64,000 nt of DNA from assembly GCF_033807715.1 (NCBI RefSeq), contig NC_084599.1, forward strand, positions 34,120,750-34,184,749, given 5' to 3'. Shown here in pieces: positions 1-11,492 of the stretch. Under the pieces are notes generated by a model. The model had not been told where the DNA came from and searched no databases. It worked only from the letters and a program-made list of their open reading frames with translations. Each line of letters starts with the position of its first letter. Within the stretch, counting starts at the first letter, position 1. The position numbers were made by a program, and so were the translations under genes. The stretch is from Cololabis saira. Lineage: Eukaryota > Chordata > Actinopteri > Beloniformes > Belonidae.

Positions 1-465
1 AGCAGGATAGGAAATGTGGTCACATTTAACAGGTTAAAGTACACAGCCACAGGGGATATCGTAAACGATATATGCATTCTGACTAGACTTAAGGGGCTGA
101 TTAAGACAAAAACCTTTAATAAAGAGTTATTTCCTCACCAAGCAAGCGTCGCCAGACAGCTGGCAAGTTACTTCCGTTTCGTTTCAGAGCATCAGATATC
201 TTCGCTTAGTTGGCGGTTTTTACGTGTCTTATTGTCGTCGGTTTGATGTCAAAACTTCCTTGAAAACACGGGTTTTATCCAAGCGTTAATTCCACAGCTT
301 TTTGTGATGTTAAAAAGAAGCCTAATCGGAAAGAAAGTGCCTTCTGTTGCTGCCGTCCCTTCCTGACAAGTAATGTCCCCTTCCCGAAAGCGACGCAGCG
401 GGCGTCTGCAGAATCTGACAGCTGATTGGCTGAGGGGCCTGTCAATCAACTCAAAGATATTAACC
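1..465. other. No recognised feature
   Basis: Unique-looking sequence. A CCAAT-type GATTGGCTG occurs near 424 followed by a CpG-rich patch (CGACGCAGCGGGCGTC near 391), but there is no gene to attach it to. Confidence 0.3.
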
Positions 466-667
466 CTTTAGATGGAGGCAAAACTGCTGCTTTCTTTTTC
501 TAATTACTAATCTAAACAAATAGCTAACGTAATTGAAGGAATTTGGAGAGATGTAATTGACTTCATCCAATGTATGTTTTGTATTGTATCTGCTTATTTA
601 CTTGATGCCAGACTTTGTATTGTTCATGGTCAATGTTCTGACTGTGTTTAAAATCTTAAAATAAAGG

Positions 668-814
<147 letters not shown>

Positions 815-876
815 TTTTCATACCAGGTTTTTCATTTGGGAAATATAAGTTTATTTTTATATACATCATGTCATAA

Positions 877-1006
877 TTTATTATTTCCCTTTGATTTTGA
901 CTGTTTATTTGTATTCTTTTTTTGTTTTGTGAAATAGTTTTTTTTGTTTTTTGTTTTTTTTTTTCCTGTATGCTCGAAATAAAGATTTAAATCAATCAAT
1001 CAATAA
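877..1006 (+). mobile_element. Truncated LINE-type 3' tail ending in (AATC)n
   Basis: A 130-bp insertion into the left duplicate. It ends GAAATAAAGATTTAAATC followed by AATC repeats, and is flanked by a short ATAA repeat (873-876 and 1003-1006). The duplicate copy at 1600-1615 shows the empty site. Confidence 0.7.
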
Positions 1007-1205
1007 CTGCATGTATACAAGTAGATATTAGCCAGTTGCAAATTTACAAACAAAAAATAACAAAGCTTTTTAAACTAAGGCATGATTCTGAGTAATACAA
1101 CTGGGATTTTTAAGGGGATATACATTTTTCTTTTTTGGGGGGGGGGGGTCACCATCATTTTACCAATGATTTAATAAAAAACATGACATAAAATATAACA
1201 TAAAG

Positions 1206-1772
1206 CTTTAGATTGAGGCAAAACTGCACTTTTTTATTCCCAGTGCTGCTTTCTTTCTAATGTATACAAAAAGCTAACATAATTGAAGGAATATTTGGAG
1301 AGAGGTAATGTCTTACTTAGTTTTATTTCATTTCATTTAACTTACTGTCATATTTATGTTACTATGCAATATCCTACGGACTTCATTCTTGTAATGTATC
1401 TGCTTATTTTCTTGATGCAAGACTTTGTATTGTTCAAGGTCAATGTTATGACTCACTGTGTTTAAAATCTTAAAATAAAGGTTTGAAAGAAGAAGAAAAA
1501 GGTGTTGCTTTCTTTCTTTCTTTTTTCCATACCAGGTTTTCATTCTGGCCAGCATCAAAAAATGTCCAACAATAGAAATATAAGTTTATTTTTATATACA
1601 TCATGTCATAACTGCATGTATCCAATTAGATATTAGCCAGTTGCAAATTTACAAACCAAAAATAACAAAGCTTCTTACTAAGGCATAATTCTGAGTAATA
1701 CAACTGGGATTTTTAAGTTGATATAGGCTACATGTCTTTTTGTTGTTTTTTTTCACCATCGTTTTGCAATGA
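1206..1772 (+). repeat. Tandem duplication, right copy
   Basis: Partner of 466-1170. It keeps a short TTTCTTTC run where the left copy has a 147-bp tract, and lacks the LINE-tail insertion; its uninterrupted sequence is at 1600-1615. Confidence 0.85.
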
Positions 1773-2254
1773 AAATGTACTAAAGCCATGTTTTCTGTCA
1801 ATCTATCAAAATTTGTAATTCACAAATATCTTGACTTTTGTAGATTCATTCTGAAGTCAAATTGTATCTTTTTTTTGTTCAGAAAAAACATTATATAACA
1901 TTATATTCCTGAAAATATGTTTTTTGTTTGTTTGTTTTATTTATTTATGAATGCTTTTCTTTTTAAATAGTTCTGTAAAAACTGACTGTTGGGTTAAAGA
2001 CTGAATCTGGCATGAGCCTTTCTCACTTGAAGGCAAGGCTTCATATACATTTCTTTTGTTGCATATTATAACTCCTGGCATGAGCTATTTTTCAAACATA
2101 GAGTTTAATATTTTCTAATTTCTAATATTTTTGCTCCATGGGTATGCTTTGATTTATGCTTCGCATCCTTTATAGTTCTTTATAGTTCAAAAAAAAGAAG
2201 GACAAAATATAAAAGTAAGTATTAATTGCTATATAGAAGTGGTCATTTACCATG

Positions 2255-2470
2255 CAGTGGTAGCCTATAGTGGTTACAGAGGGGAGCTTGGGTCTGGAGG
2301 TTCAACTCCTCTGGTTGGCAACCTGGGTGAACCACTATGGGCCCCTGAGCAAGGCACTTCACCCCCTAACTGCTCCCTGGCCGCTCACTGCTCCTGGTGT
2401 AACTAGCAATGGGTTAAAGGTAGAGGACTGATTTTGTGTTTCGTGTTTTTCGTGACATTTATACGAACAA
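2255..2470 (+). mobile_element. tRNA-derived SINE
   Basis: An A-box-like TGGTAGCCTATAGTGG (2258-2273) and a B-box GGTTCAACTCC (2299-2309) have internal pol III promoter spacing. They are followed by CCTGAGCAAGGCACTTCACC, a segment common in fish SINEs. It is degenerate and not a functional tRNA. Confidence 0.75.
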
Positions 2471-2746
2471 AAAGCTCCCATGTTTACTTCATTAAAGAAA
2501 GCTGTGTGCACCTATGACAAGATAATCGTATGATGGGTTTCTTTAAAGACGTAGTTTTCTTGTATAACGGGACTCTTGTGTTGGGTAAGAAAGGAACACT
2601 TAAAAAAAATTAAAAATGAATAATGCATTTCTAGCACTGGCATGGCAGCACCTGTGTCCAACTGGACTCTCAGCAGTCTCACCAGCACTGATCCAGCTGG
2701 ACCGTCTTATTGGATTTCTTGGATGTGTTGTTCGGTCAGATGTAAG

Positions 2747-3461
2747 CAGAGGTGTCAAAAGTATTCACATTCATTACTCAGGTAGAAGTATAGATACTAG
2801 AGTTTAAAAATACTCCTGTAGAAGTTGAAGTATCAACTCAAGTTTTTTACTCGAGTAAAAGTATAAAAGTACTGGTTTCAAAACTACTTAAAGTATAAAA
2901 GTAAAAGTAATGTAAGGGGGGGAAAAGGCATTAAGGACAAAAGCCATTGAAAATGAAAGGATTTTAGTATAATGCAAATATATTAAAGAACCATATATGT
3001 GTACTATTGAGCATTAACATGTGTTTCAGAGAGCAGGAGATATGATGACTAGTTGACTATAAGTATTGTAATGGTGCAAAAAGTCAAACTTCAGAGGCAT
3101 GTTATCATTTATCCTAACCTTTATTGGAATGTACATCCAAGTTTAGTTGCAGGAATCTGAGGGCAAAGGATTTAAGAACAAAACTAGACAAGAACATCTG
3201 TGCCACAACCACAACCAAATTCACTCTATCCGGATGGAGCAATTTAACTGGATAGTCTTTTTTTAAAGGCCGAAATGAAATAGAGTAACAAGGCTGTTTT
3301 TAAAATGTAAGGAGTAAAAAGTACAGATAATTGTGTGAAAATGTAAGGAGTAAAAGTGAAAAGTCGTCTGAAAAATAATTACTCCAGTGAAGTATAGATA
3401 ACCAAAATTTCTACTTAAGTAAGGTAACAAAGTATTTGTACTTCGTTACTTGACACCTCTG
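2747..3461 (+). mobile_element. Non-autonomous hAT element, copy 1
   Basis: The ends are inverted (CAGAGGTGTCAA ... TTGACACCTCTG), flanked by a perfect 8-bp target-site duplication GATGTAAG (2739-2746 and 3462-3469). It is 715 bp and has no transposase. A second copy in the opposite orientation is at 9527-10219. The target is a SINE-tail-like sequence (GTAAGTCGCTTTGGATAAAA). Confidence 0.93.
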
Positions 3462-3500
3462 GATGTAAGTCGCTTTGGATAAAAGCATCAGCTAAATTAC

Positions 3501-3532
<32 letters not shown>
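3462..3532 (+). repeat. SINE 3'-tail fragment and (AGT)n
   Basis: GTCGCTTTGGATAAAAGCAT is a widespread fish SINE tail. It runs into an AGT trinucleotide run at 3501-3532. The tail was split from its 5' part by the hAT insertion. Confidence 0.65.
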
Positions 3533-3533
<1 letters not shown>

Positions 3534-3953
3534 TGTATTATATATACTAATTGTTCCTTTGTTTTGCCTCTGCTTTTTAAATATCCGGGAGTTTTTTCTA
3601 TAAAATACATTTTGAGATTAAATAACTCATGAGTAACAGTGTGCAAGTTTTATCACCTTATATGGTTTGTTTGGGTAATAGTTCCTGTACTCCAGTGACT
3701 GTGGGGCTGACTGTTATGCCCCCCCACCCCCCATTACTAATATAAACAGTCAGAGTCTTGATTTTCCATCTGAGACTGAATATTTATGGACGCCCACAAA
3801 ATCCTCCACCAAGTCAAAACCCGCTTCCAGAACGTGCAAGTGGGTATGTAGGCATCTTTCCCATAAATATGTTGTGTCTCATGAACTCATGTTTTAATTT
3901 AAAAAGAAAAAAAGGGTACCAAGGATGTCAGGACCTTAAACATCAATGATGAA

Positions 3954-3998
3954 AAGATGACAGTATCTACATGTACTGTTTCAAGATGACAGTGTCTA
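3954..3998 (+). repeat. Short direct repeats at the LTR-element target
   Basis: AAGATGACAGTATCTA (3954-3969) and its near copy at 3983-3998 precede the element. A third diverged copy (7703-7718) follows it, so the element landed within a short tandem array. Confidence 0.6.
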
Positions 3999-4003
3999 GG
4001 GGG

Positions 4004-4537
4004 TGAAAGAATCTCGTGTTCGTTTGTCTGGTGAATCAAGAAAGACTAGTGGAAAGAATTACAGGTTAATTCAACTTTTAATCATGTCAAGCACAAGGTT
4101 TTACCGGTCGGAGGTACAGTTGTCTCCGGCCGGGGTACACTTCTTTCAGACCGCGTGAGTCGGAGAGAAATGCACAACGTATTCATGAGTCCAGTTGACT
4201 TTATACTCTAAAAGGGGGGTGTTCTCTGCAAGTGAATTTCATTGGTGGAGGGAACGGAAAAAGACCCCCAAAAGGTGTCACTTCTATCTCCTTTGTTATT
4301 TCTCTCACCTGGGGTGCCACCCCAGGATGCAGATAAGACCCCGAATGCTAAACCACCTATTTCCCCCCCAATGTCTCCTCTCAACAATGGTATGTATATT
4401 GTATTTAACTTCCAGTCTACCCGTAACACCAGGGGGTGGCTCCGTACTGCATACAAAGTTACTTTGAATATAAAGAGAAAGCCCACCAGTGTTGGAAAAT
4501 GCTTTCAGCTTTTAACAATTTTCATGAAATCCTAACA
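4004..4537 (-). repeat. LTR (3' LTR in element orientation)
   Basis: A direct repeat of 7158-7696. On the minus strand it has a TATA-like GAGTATAAAGTC (around 4200) that could be its promoter. A weak purine run (GAGTGGAAA) just outside it could be the polypurine tract. Confidence 0.88.
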
Positions 4538-5576
4538 ATTTCCACTCAAAACATGATTAATTCATGTTTTTCAAATCAACCATGTAAAAATGTCCACTGG
4601 GATATAAAAATATATGTGTTGTTTTTGTACCCCCTTTCTTATAAAATAGAACACCCTGCTTAGCTGTATAGACAAAACAGAGTCCCAATCCTGCAATATT
4701 ACACATGACCACCAGATGTGAAGATACAAGTAGAGCAACAGAAGAGAAAACCCACAAATATCAAGAACCATACATACAGATTAATATACAAATACATTCA
4801 ACAACAATCATAAATTTAAAGCTGTGGAAGTCTGAATATTCATGTTGTAAACAATTGTACATCTCATAATGGATGAGCATTTCACAAATAAACCAAATAA
4901 ATCAGTATAACCATGTGTCAAATCCGTTATACATCACAGTTAAAAATGGGGAAATCCAGGTGTCCAGGTTTAAGGCAACAAAAAAAATAATCCATTGTTC
5001 TTCTGGAGACGTAAGCACACCCACTTCATGATCCCTGTATGTCTCAAAAAACAGAACGGACAGGTTGTACAGTAATAACTGTCTATCTATAATCTCAGTT
5101 GAGCCTTGCCCCTTTGTAACAACTTTAAACAACAGATGTTAATTATTAGAAAAAATGGCATGCAAGTAGTTTGTATTCCTCTGAACATTGTCTACTATCC
5201 CCCCCAATTTTTTTTTTTTTTTTTTCTTATTCTTTCAACCCTTTCAACAGGCATGGGCACACTTTGGACAGATAATCATCTTTTCAAACTAATCGCACCA
5301 AAACATAAAATAAAATAAAAAATCGTAAAATAATATTCAACCAGCTCTATGAAAAAGTATGTAAAACCGATGACCCATTGGAACAAAACAGTAGGAAATG
5401 AGTGTGTGCAGTATACCCATAATCACCCCAATACTGCAACACCAGGCATCCGCAGAAAACCTCGGCCTTTCAGCACCACAGGCTGTTCCCAGAGCTGCAA
5501 GCAGATAGACCTTCGCCAGTGTCCAAGCATAGTTTCGGCAGATACAGTTGCACCTTTTTAGAAGAAGACCCGGTCG

Positions 5577-5774
5577 TTATCCATCAGTCTTTTCTTCGTC
5601 AGCGTCTTGGGCGAGAGCCCACCTCGCATTCAGATGAAGTTCATACACAGCTTTGCAGCGTAGGAGATGGATCCGACGTTGATTTCTGCGGTTCTGTACC
5701 AGGGGTAACTTTCCAGTCAAGGTCCCACAGAAACCAGTGTAGCTCCTAAGTGGAGCACTTAGCACACTGCACAC
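5577..5774 (-). other. Unidentified open stretch within the LTR element
   Basis: A 65-residue minus-strand frame with normal-looking amino acid composition, including RSYTGFCGTLTGKLPLV and RCKAVYELHLNARWALAQ. It has the element's orientation. I do not recognise it. It could be a captured host exon, a remnant of an element gene, or chance. Confidence 0.3.
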
Positions 5775-6605
5775 ACCACATCCCTCTCTGGGTCATCAAT
5801 CCTCCACCCTCTCTCTTTTTTTTTTTATTTTTTTTTTTTACTAAAATCAAAAAAAAAAAAAACATATAACATCTGCATAAAATAAGAACAACCACAGCCA
5901 TTACAATACAAATTGATACCACCACACCTTTCCATTTACCAAAACATTAAGAGAACAAATCTCCAAGAAAATTAAATTAGGGGGGGGGGGGCTGGGGGGT
6001 CATTGTTTGTCACCTCTGGCTTTCTCAATGTTGGTGGGGGCGCCTCCCACCCACTGTGACGTTTCCCAAAACAAAACAAAAGAGGACTGATTGTCAGTCC
6101 TGAACAAAAAGGGGGGGGGGGGGGGGGGGGGGCTCGCAGGGGGAGAGGGCACAAATTAATACTACATAACAGACATACATTATACATGACAAGCAAAACA
6201 ATAATAGACAACAAAATTCTGTTATTTGACATTTCTTTTCATTTAAGTGTGTCCTTATGTGTTCAAACTTTACTTATGATCTGAAGTAATCGAATCTCTG
6301 ACTACTTTAAATACTTTTAACACAAGTAGAATGTTTTAAGACATGGGACTCGCTTGTTACGGGTAGTTTAAGGCAATCCAATAACTAAGGCAGAAAACTG
6401 CTAATCTCTGTATATGGGCCCAGGATTGCTTAGACTTCCAGAAACAAAACCTCCTGTCTGCTCATCGGTGTGGTTAACCACTGCAAACGTCATCTTAGAT
6501 GAGCTCCCAATATCATCTGAACTTCAGAATCATAAACAAAGTTACCCAGCCGTGCACGGACTTGACACACTATATTCATCAATACGTTAAGACATTAATA
6601 GCTAA

Positions 6606-6882
6606 GGGATCCGCGACCCCCGAAAGTCCGCGACTTTCAACCTGTAGTTTCACTAATCTAATGGGATCCGCGACCCCCGAAAGTCCGCGACTTTCAACCT
6701 GTAGTATCACTAATCTAATGGGATCCGCGACCCCCGAAAGTCCGCGACTTTCAACCTGTACATTAATAAATAAGTTTCACTAATCTAATGGGATCCGCGA
6801 CCCCCGAAAGTCCGCGACTTTCAACCTGTAGTTTCACTAATCTAATGGGATCCGCGACCCCCGAAAGTCCGCGACTTTCAAC
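6606..6882 (+). repeat. Tandem array, 57-bp unit, 5 copies
   Basis: Units begin GGGATCCGCGACCCCCGAAA at 6606, 6663, 6720, 6790 and 6847. Each holds a small hairpin (GAAAGTC-CGC-GACTTTC). The third unit has a 13-bp insertion. It lies inside the LTR element and is CpG-rich. Confidence 0.93.
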
Positions 6883-7136
6883 TGAAACTAAATTTCAAAC
6901 ATTGTGCATGACACATCAAAAAGTCAACCTGTCTATGTCAAAACCTATTTTTTTATCTTTATGAGCTTGAGAAAAATTCAATCAGACAACCACTATTAAT
7001 TTGATAAATCCAAATGTGCAGAATTTCTACTCATCAGCGGTTTCTGCTTACCTTATTTTGACTAGTCAGGTTTTGGTTGTCTGCATGAAAACTTCCAGGG
7101 CTCCTCTCCACAATTCCACAGTCAGGAAACAACCAG

Positions 7137-7156
7137 ATCACGTTTCAGGGTCACCA
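7137..7156 (-). other. Primer-binding site, tRNA-Trp type
   Basis: The minus strand reads TGGTGACCCTGAAACGTGAT, one nucleotide inside the LTR. It matches the tRNA-Trp 3' complement used by some retroviruses with one substitution and a 2-nt insertion. Confidence 0.75.
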
Positions 7157-7157
7157 T

Positions 7158-7696
7158 TGAAAGAATCTCGTGTTCGTTTGTCTGGTGAATCAAGAAAGAC
7201 TAGTGGAAAGAATTACAGGTTAATTCAACTTTTAATCATGTCAAGCACAAGGTTTTACCGGTCGGAGGTACAGTTGTCTCCGGCCGGGGTACACTTCTTT
7301 CAGACCGCGTGAGTCGGAGAGAAATGCACAACGTATTCATGAGTCCAGTTGACTTTATACTCTAAAAGGGGGGTGTTCTCTGCAAGTGAATTTCATTGGT
7401 GGAGGGAACGGAAAAAGACCCCCAAAAGGTGTCACTTCTATCTCCTTTGTTATTTCTCTCACCTGGGGTGCCACCCCAGGATGCAGATAAGACCCCGAAT
7501 GCTAAACCACCTATTTCCCCCCCAATGTCTCCTCTCAACAATGGTATGTATATTGTATTTAACTTCCAGTCTACCCGTAACACCAGGGGGTGGCTCCGTG
7601 TCTTACTGCATACAAAGTTACTTTGAATATAAAGAGAAAGCCCACCAGTGTTGGAAAATGCTTTCAGCTTTTAACAATTTTCATGAAATCCTAACA
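7158..7696 (-). repeat. LTR (5' LTR in element orientation)
   Basis: A near-identical partner of 4004-4537 with one 5-bp insertion (GTCTT, near 7601). It borders the primer-binding site. Confidence 0.88.
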
Positions 7697-8212
7697 GGGG
7701 AAAAGATGATTGCATCTACCCCTGAAGGCTGGAGGAGACACATGATGCATTGCAGAGTAAAAATACTCAAGTAGCACAATCACAACTCAGTTCAATTGTT
7801 GTGGGCCACATTCCTCCAGTGATTACCGCTAGTGTGAAGCTGGTGGACCTGCTGTAAGTTTGATATTAAAACAGACTATCCATCAATATGATCTATAAAG
7901 TGGAATATCAGCATCAATCAACATATTTCATTCGGGATGCCTTGATGGGATTATTTTAAATCAAGTGATTAAGACTTTAACATTGTAGATAATGTTGAAA
8001 CTAGAGCCTTGAAGAACAGAATAACTAAAAAAAAAGATGTTGATACTCTCAGAGTTTGATTTATGAAAAACGAAAAGAAATAAGAAAAACTTGCTTATAA
8101 TACATTCTTAAAATTAGCATTCCTTCATCAGCCATGTGTAAAGATGCATATGCTGATATCCGTTTTTGTTTGATTGTTTCGGCAGGATGGGTCTTGGCGA
8201 GAGTTGTCTAAA

Positions 8213-8434
8213 CAGTGTTTCCCACCCCTGGTTCTCTGGGCTCACTATCCTGCACCTTTTAGATGTTGCCTTGCATCAACACACCTGATTCTAATTAACG
8301 GTCCTCAAGCTTGTTGTCAAGTTCTGCACAACTCTGTTGATGACACAGCTACTCGTATCATGGTGTTCTGAAGCAGAGTAGCATCTCAAACATGCAGGGC
8401 AGTGTGCCCTGAGGACCAGGGTTGGGAAACACTG
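8213..8434 (+). mobile_element. Short palindromic hAT-like MITE
   Basis: The ends are CAGTGTTTCCCACCCCTGG and CCAGGGTTGGGAAACACTG, and the arms are complementary along much of the 222 bp (e.g. CACACCTGATTC). Flanks GTCTAAA/GTCTAGA look like a decayed duplication. This is a very common fish repeat family. Confidence 0.8.
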
Positions 8435-8834
8435 GTCTAGATATCTTTTTAATTGTCTCCTCAGAACTTTACCCCATAACAGCATCTTTTTTATTCTAAA
8501 TAACTTCTGCAAGGGCTCCATCTATTGCACATTTGCATAACTGTCTCCGTGTAAGGTTTGGAAACTTTATTACATGTGTTTTGTATGTTCATTCCAGCAA
8601 AAGAAGTATCCTAAATACGCTGTTTGGACAGAAGTGCTTGGACACTTGACTACTATGTCAACAGGGGCTGTTGTGACATTTGCAACTACATAGTGCTTCC
8701 TCTTTAGTGGCAATGAGACCTTCTGCTCTTATTTAAAGGCTTCCCAGGGGGTTTTTGGGGGGAATTTGTCCCCATTCAGTCTGTAGTGTATTTATGAGGC
8801 TGGATACTGATGTTGGATGAGAAGGCCCTTCAGT

Positions 8835-9480
8835 TTATCCCAAAAGAGCTCCAGGGGCTGAGGTCAGGGCTCTGTGCGGGCCAGTCACGTTCAACACCAA
8901 AGTCTTTATAGTTCTTGCTTTGTGCTCTGGGGCACAGTCATACTGGAACACAGAAAGGCCTTTCCCCAAATTGCTGCCAAAAAATTTGGCAGGATAGCAC
9001 TGTCCAAAATGTCTTGACATGCTGAACCATTGAGTGGTAAGGTGACTGGCCCAGACCTGGAGCAACAAGCCCATACCATTGTGGCTCCGCCACCACATTT
9101 CACAGTTGGAACAATGCAGATGGGCAGGCAACATTCTCCTGGTATCTGCCAAACCCAGACTCCCCCATCTCACTGCCAAACAGAGAACTTCATCACTCCA
9201 CAGAATATGAGTCCACTGCTTCACATTACAGTGACCATGTGCTTTACCCTCCACCCAAAGCTCAGCCCGGGACTCAGTGATGTGAAGCATGCAAGGAGCC
9301 GCCTGGCTATGGAAACCCATTCCATAAAGCTCCCGCCACACAGTTTTTCAGCTGATGTTAATGCATTAACATGCGCCTCAGCGTAACGTTGACCCCACTC
9401 TGATTTACATGGTCTTCCACTTTACAGTTTGCAAAACCCTTTTTACTTTCTGATAATATCTGTTACAGTTGAGTGTGGAA
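8835..9480 (-). pseudogene. Tc1-type transposase pseudogene
   Basis: The minus-strand frame contains HILWSDEV (first catalytic Asp region), a MVWACC-type core in an overlapping frame, and FQYDCAPEHKA (second catalytic Asp region), the DDE layout of Tc1 transposases. N-terminal helix-turn-helix pieces continue at 9400-9520 and beyond 10220 with stops and frameshifts. It is inactive. Confidence 0.85.
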
Positions 9481-9526
9481 TATCCAGCAGGGAGGAAAAC
9501 TCATGAACTGTCTCATTGCAAATGTG

Positions 9527-10219
9527 CAGAGGTGTCAAGTAACGAAGTACAAATACTTCGTTACCTTACTTAAGTAGAAATTTTGGTTATCTATACTTCA
9601 CTGGAGTAATTATTTTTCAGATGACTTTTTACTTTTACTCCTTACATTTTCAGGCAATTATCTGTACTTTTTACTCCTTACATTTTAAAAACAGCCTCGT
9701 TACTCTATTTCATTTCAGCTGGATAGAGTGAATTTGGTTGTGGTTGTGGCACAGATGTTCTTGTCCAGTTTTGTTCTTACATCCGTTGCCCTCAACTAAA
9801 CTTGCAACTAAATTCCTGCAACTAAACTTGGATGTACATTCCAATAAAGGTTAGGATAAATGATAACATGCCTCTGAAGTTTGACTTTTTGCACCATGAC
9901 AATACTTATAGGCAACTAGTCATCCTATTTTCTGCTCTCTGAAACACATGTTAATGCTCAATAGTACACATATATGGTTCTTTAATATATTTGCATTATA
10001 CTAAGATGCATTCATTTTCAATGGCTTTTGTACTTAATGGCTTTTCCCCCCTTACATTACTTTTACTTTTATACTTTAAGTAGTTTTGAAACCAGTACTT
10101 TTATACTTTTGCTTGAGTAAAAAAATGAGTTGATACTTCAACTTCTACAGGAGTATTTTTAAACTCTAGTATCTATACTTCTACCTGAGTAATGAATGGG
10201 AATATTTTTGACACCTCTG
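9527..10219 (-). mobile_element. Non-autonomous hAT element, copy 2 (inverted relative to copy 1)
   Basis: Same family and ends as 2747-3461 but reversed. It has a perfect 8-bp target duplication CAAATGTG (9519-9526 and 10220-10227). It inserted into the Tc1 transposase. Confidence 0.93.
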
Positions 10220-10779
10220 CAAATGTGGCATCATCCTATCAAACTGCCATGCTTGAAGCCACTGAGCCCTTAAGGAAAATCCTTATTGTATCACAAATGT
10301 TTGCAAATGGAGACTGCATGGCTCTGTGTTTGATTTTATCCACCTGTGGCAACAGGTTCTGATCAAAAAGTACTTTTTTACTTACAGCGTGTGTGTTCTG
10401 GACAGGATTTTCCACTTTTTAGTTTCTCTGTTATGACACCTTTAGCCTCACTGATTGGGTGGACTCTTGATAAATAAATACTAAACACATAGCTTAACAG
10501 AGCACTTCAATGGCCACTGGAAATAAACCTGGAAAAGGTGTCAAGGAAGTTTGTAAAAATGAATCTTGACTCATCTAAATGCTGGTAATCAACAAGTTTG
10601 TTCTCTTAAGAGTTGTCCCACAATGGCATTTCCCTGCTTACTGTAGCTAAAAGTTCAAATGAAAGAAAAACATATTTGCTTGCTTTACCTCTGCATGTCA
10701 GGGCTTTCTTCAGTTGCACTACCTTCGTCCTGTTGTTGAACTGTTGTTACATGTCAGTGTGAGCACTGAATACTATAGA

Positions 10780-11340
10780 ATACTATAGTCTACTAATTCA
10801 TGAAATTTCAACAATTTTAACTGAAGGAATAATGGATTTGTTGACTCTCTATATCGTTTTTCTACTGATTATTCTTATGGCTCTTTTTTGCAGAATGAAA
10901 ATTGATTGAATATATGTTTTACAGGCATTTCCCCAGACTTCAACACAGTAGGTCAGATATGGAACAATCAGAGTGTTATATAAAATGTACAATGCTTTGT
11001 TGTCCAATAAATCCTTTACTTTGTGTAACAGAGCAATTGTTTTTGATATTTTTATCTTTGTATAATGTATATGTGATTTCCAATTCAAATTCTCATCCAG
11101 CATGACACCCAAAAACTTGGTTTCCCTTACTCTATTGATTTTAATACCATCTATATTAATTGACGTGTCCGTGTCTCTCCTTCTGTTACTAAATAGCATG
11201 AAGTTTGTTTTTTCAAGATTCAGTGATAATTTTATTTACCTCAAACCATGTTTTTATTCTTTTAAATTCTTTTTTAACCACATTCAACAACCAAGCTTAA
11301 CAAGTGATTTTACAAGTTTTACTTGATAAATAATAGTGTC
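10780..11340 (-). pseudogene. LINE reverse transcriptase C-terminal fragment
   Basis: The minus-strand frame 11199-10849 reads ETKFLGVMLDENLNWKSHI, then LYNTLIVPYLTYCVEVWGN and LQKRAIRIIS. These are the signature blocks after the catalytic domain of fish non-LTR elements. It is truncated at both ends. Its 3' flank (10780-10870) also occurs at 44698-44793. Confidence 0.88.
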
Positions 11341-11492
11341 TATTAATTACAATTTCAAAGTTGAAAGGATATAATCGGCCGTGGTTGCAATGAACGACCT
11401 CTTTGGATTATTATTATTATTTAAATAAAAAACATTATTCTCACCATTTAAAAACTGGCACTTTCAATTTAGTCTGTATGTCTGTATAAAAA

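Larger units (their letters stand above)
4004..7696 (-). mobile_element. Non-autonomous LTR retrotransposon / ERV-like element
   Basis: Two direct LTRs (4004-4537 and 7158-7696) of about 535 bp, each TG...CA, bracket 2620 bp. On the minus strand, one base inside the 7158-7696 LTR, a sequence resembling a tRNA-Trp primer-binding site lies at 7156-7137; this fixes the orientation as minus. A GGGG target duplication flanks it (4000-4003 and 7697-7700). The internal part has stop-rich frames, polyG/polyC runs and a 57-bp tandem array, and no gag, pol or env that I can recognise. The two LTRs are nearly identical apart from a 5-bp indel (near 7601), so insertion was recent. Confidence 0.88.
8612..10558 (-). 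mobile_element. Tc1/mariner-like transposon, decayed and interrupted
   Basis: Terminal sequences near 8615-8640 (GGACAGAAGTGCTTGGACAC) and 10535-10556 are degenerate inverted repeats. Between them lies a broken minus-strand Tc1 transposase, split by a hAT element at 9527-10219. The ends are approximate. Confidence 0.75.

Noticed and set aside
2255..2330. A functional tRNA gene
   Set aside because: A and B boxes are present, but it does not fold as a tRNA and is followed by a SINE body.
6606..6882. CRISPR-like regularly spaced repeats
   Set aside because: Units are contiguous tandem copies with no unique spacers, inside a eukaryotic LTR element.
8835..9341. 168-residue minus-strand frame as an active gene
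   Set aside because: It is a decayed Tc1 transposase with stops and a hAT insertion; annotated as a pseudogene.
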